64,000 bases of DNA. Source: Fulvimarina endophytica (GTDB lineage: Bacteria > Pseudomonadota > Alphaproteobacteria > Rhizobiales > Rhizobiaceae). Below, piece after piece: positions 63,838 through 64,000 of the stretch. Position 1 is the stretch's first letter; each line of letters starts with the position of its first letter. The notes beneath the pieces were generated by a model. That model was not told the DNA's origin and did no database searches. It worked only from the letters and a program-made list of their open reading frames with translations. Made by a program: the position numbers and the translations under genes. Location of the stretch: positions 1-64,000 of the forward strand of contig NZ_QURL01000003.1 of assembly GCF_003403015.1 (NCBI RefSeq), written 5' to 3'.

Positions 63838-64000
63838 ATGGCGGACAACAAGCCGGCAGGGTCCGGCAGGGTTCTGGGATTGGCGGTGGCCGGCGCGCTC
63901 GCCGCCGGCATCGTCGCGGGCGCAGGCGTCCTATACGTGACGGGAAGCCTCCAAGGCAACGCGGGCGATAGCGTGGCCTCGGCCACCTGTCCCGCCGATC
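63838..64000 (+). CDS. Thioredoxin-like TlpA protein, N-terminal fragment
   Basis: Only the first 54 codons are in the window; the gene continues past base 64000. It reads [20 protein letters not shown] then a hydrophobic, glycine/alanine-rich anchor (about 12-35) and [19 protein letters not shown]. An N-terminal membrane anchor and its place divergent from argH fit the TlpA thiol-disulfide interchange protein of rhizobial genomes. ATG 63838. The redox motif lies outside the window, so the identity rests on context and N-terminus. Confidence 0.75.
   Translation, partial: MADNKPAGSGRVLGLAVAGALAAGIVAGAGVLYVTGSLQGNAGDSVASATCPAD

Overview
The window is high-GC (about 70% by eye) chromosomal DNA of an alphaproteobacterium, most likely a member of the Hyphomicrobiales (Rhizobiales). 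The order fxsA / Tim44-like / mltA / Smr with secB and dnaQ alongside, and the block tlpA / argH / small lipoprotein / lysA / TIGR02302, are typical of that group. A two-hairpin intergenic repeat occurs seven times, resembling rhizobial mosaic repeats. Genus cannot be fixed from this sequence.

Layout. 1-6300: end of a chemoreceptor, a zinc alcohol dehydrogenase, an Lrp regulator divergent from an Asp/Glu racemase, DUF1993 and DUF1989 proteins, and a LysR regulator divergent from a TauE-type exporter. 6301-9830: an atypical, lower-GC accessory stretch with a two-gene module, a class II-type nucleotidyltransferase overlapping a patatin / PLD-like / ParB-like fusion protein. It resembles a nucleotide-signalling defence system but matches no named one I know; it is the best candidate for something undescribed. 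10052-15701: an EamA exporter divergent from an AraC regulator, then two separate cobalamin riboswitches, one before a HupE/UreJ cobalt or nickel transporter and one before a PCuAC-fold periplasmic protein with a His-rich tail. Between them lies a cupin / Asp-nucleophile hydrolase pair divergent from an ArsR-type regulator. 16128-30862: two more chemoreceptors (all three end in a W-x-E-F pentapeptide), a TadG-like vWA protein, a hydantoin/allantoin-type module (NCS1 permease, racemase, GntR regulator with a perfect palindromic operator), a serralysin-like RTX metalloprotease, a PAS-LuxR regulator and a CsbD stress protein.

30863-35626: a low-GC RhuM-family gene next to tRNA-Ser(GGA), then msrA and a nucleoside hydrolase. 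35717-41139: an iron-responsive operon (imelysin, dihaem oxidoreductase, second imelysin, DUF1513) preceded by two ICE-like boxes. 41109-48496: XRE, Smr, MltA and Tim44-like genes on the minus strand, then fxsA, secB, a TRIC-family protein, dnaQ, a DUF808 protein and a tiny lipoprotein. 48842-56842: queF, an Ada-type methyltransferase, DUF2244, nth, an orphan AAA ATPase with a palindromic upstream site, a CysZ-like protein, DUF2256, a cyclopropane-fatty-acid synthase, a CMD-family protein and tRNA-Leu(CAA). 57672-64000: TIGR02302, lysA, an LptM-like lipoprotein, argH, and the start of a thioredoxin-like gene that runs off the window.

Most of the window is ordinary core metabolism and envelope biology. 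The accessory signals are the 7-9.8 kb module, the RhuM gene at the tRNA, the paired B12 riboswitches and the repeat family.
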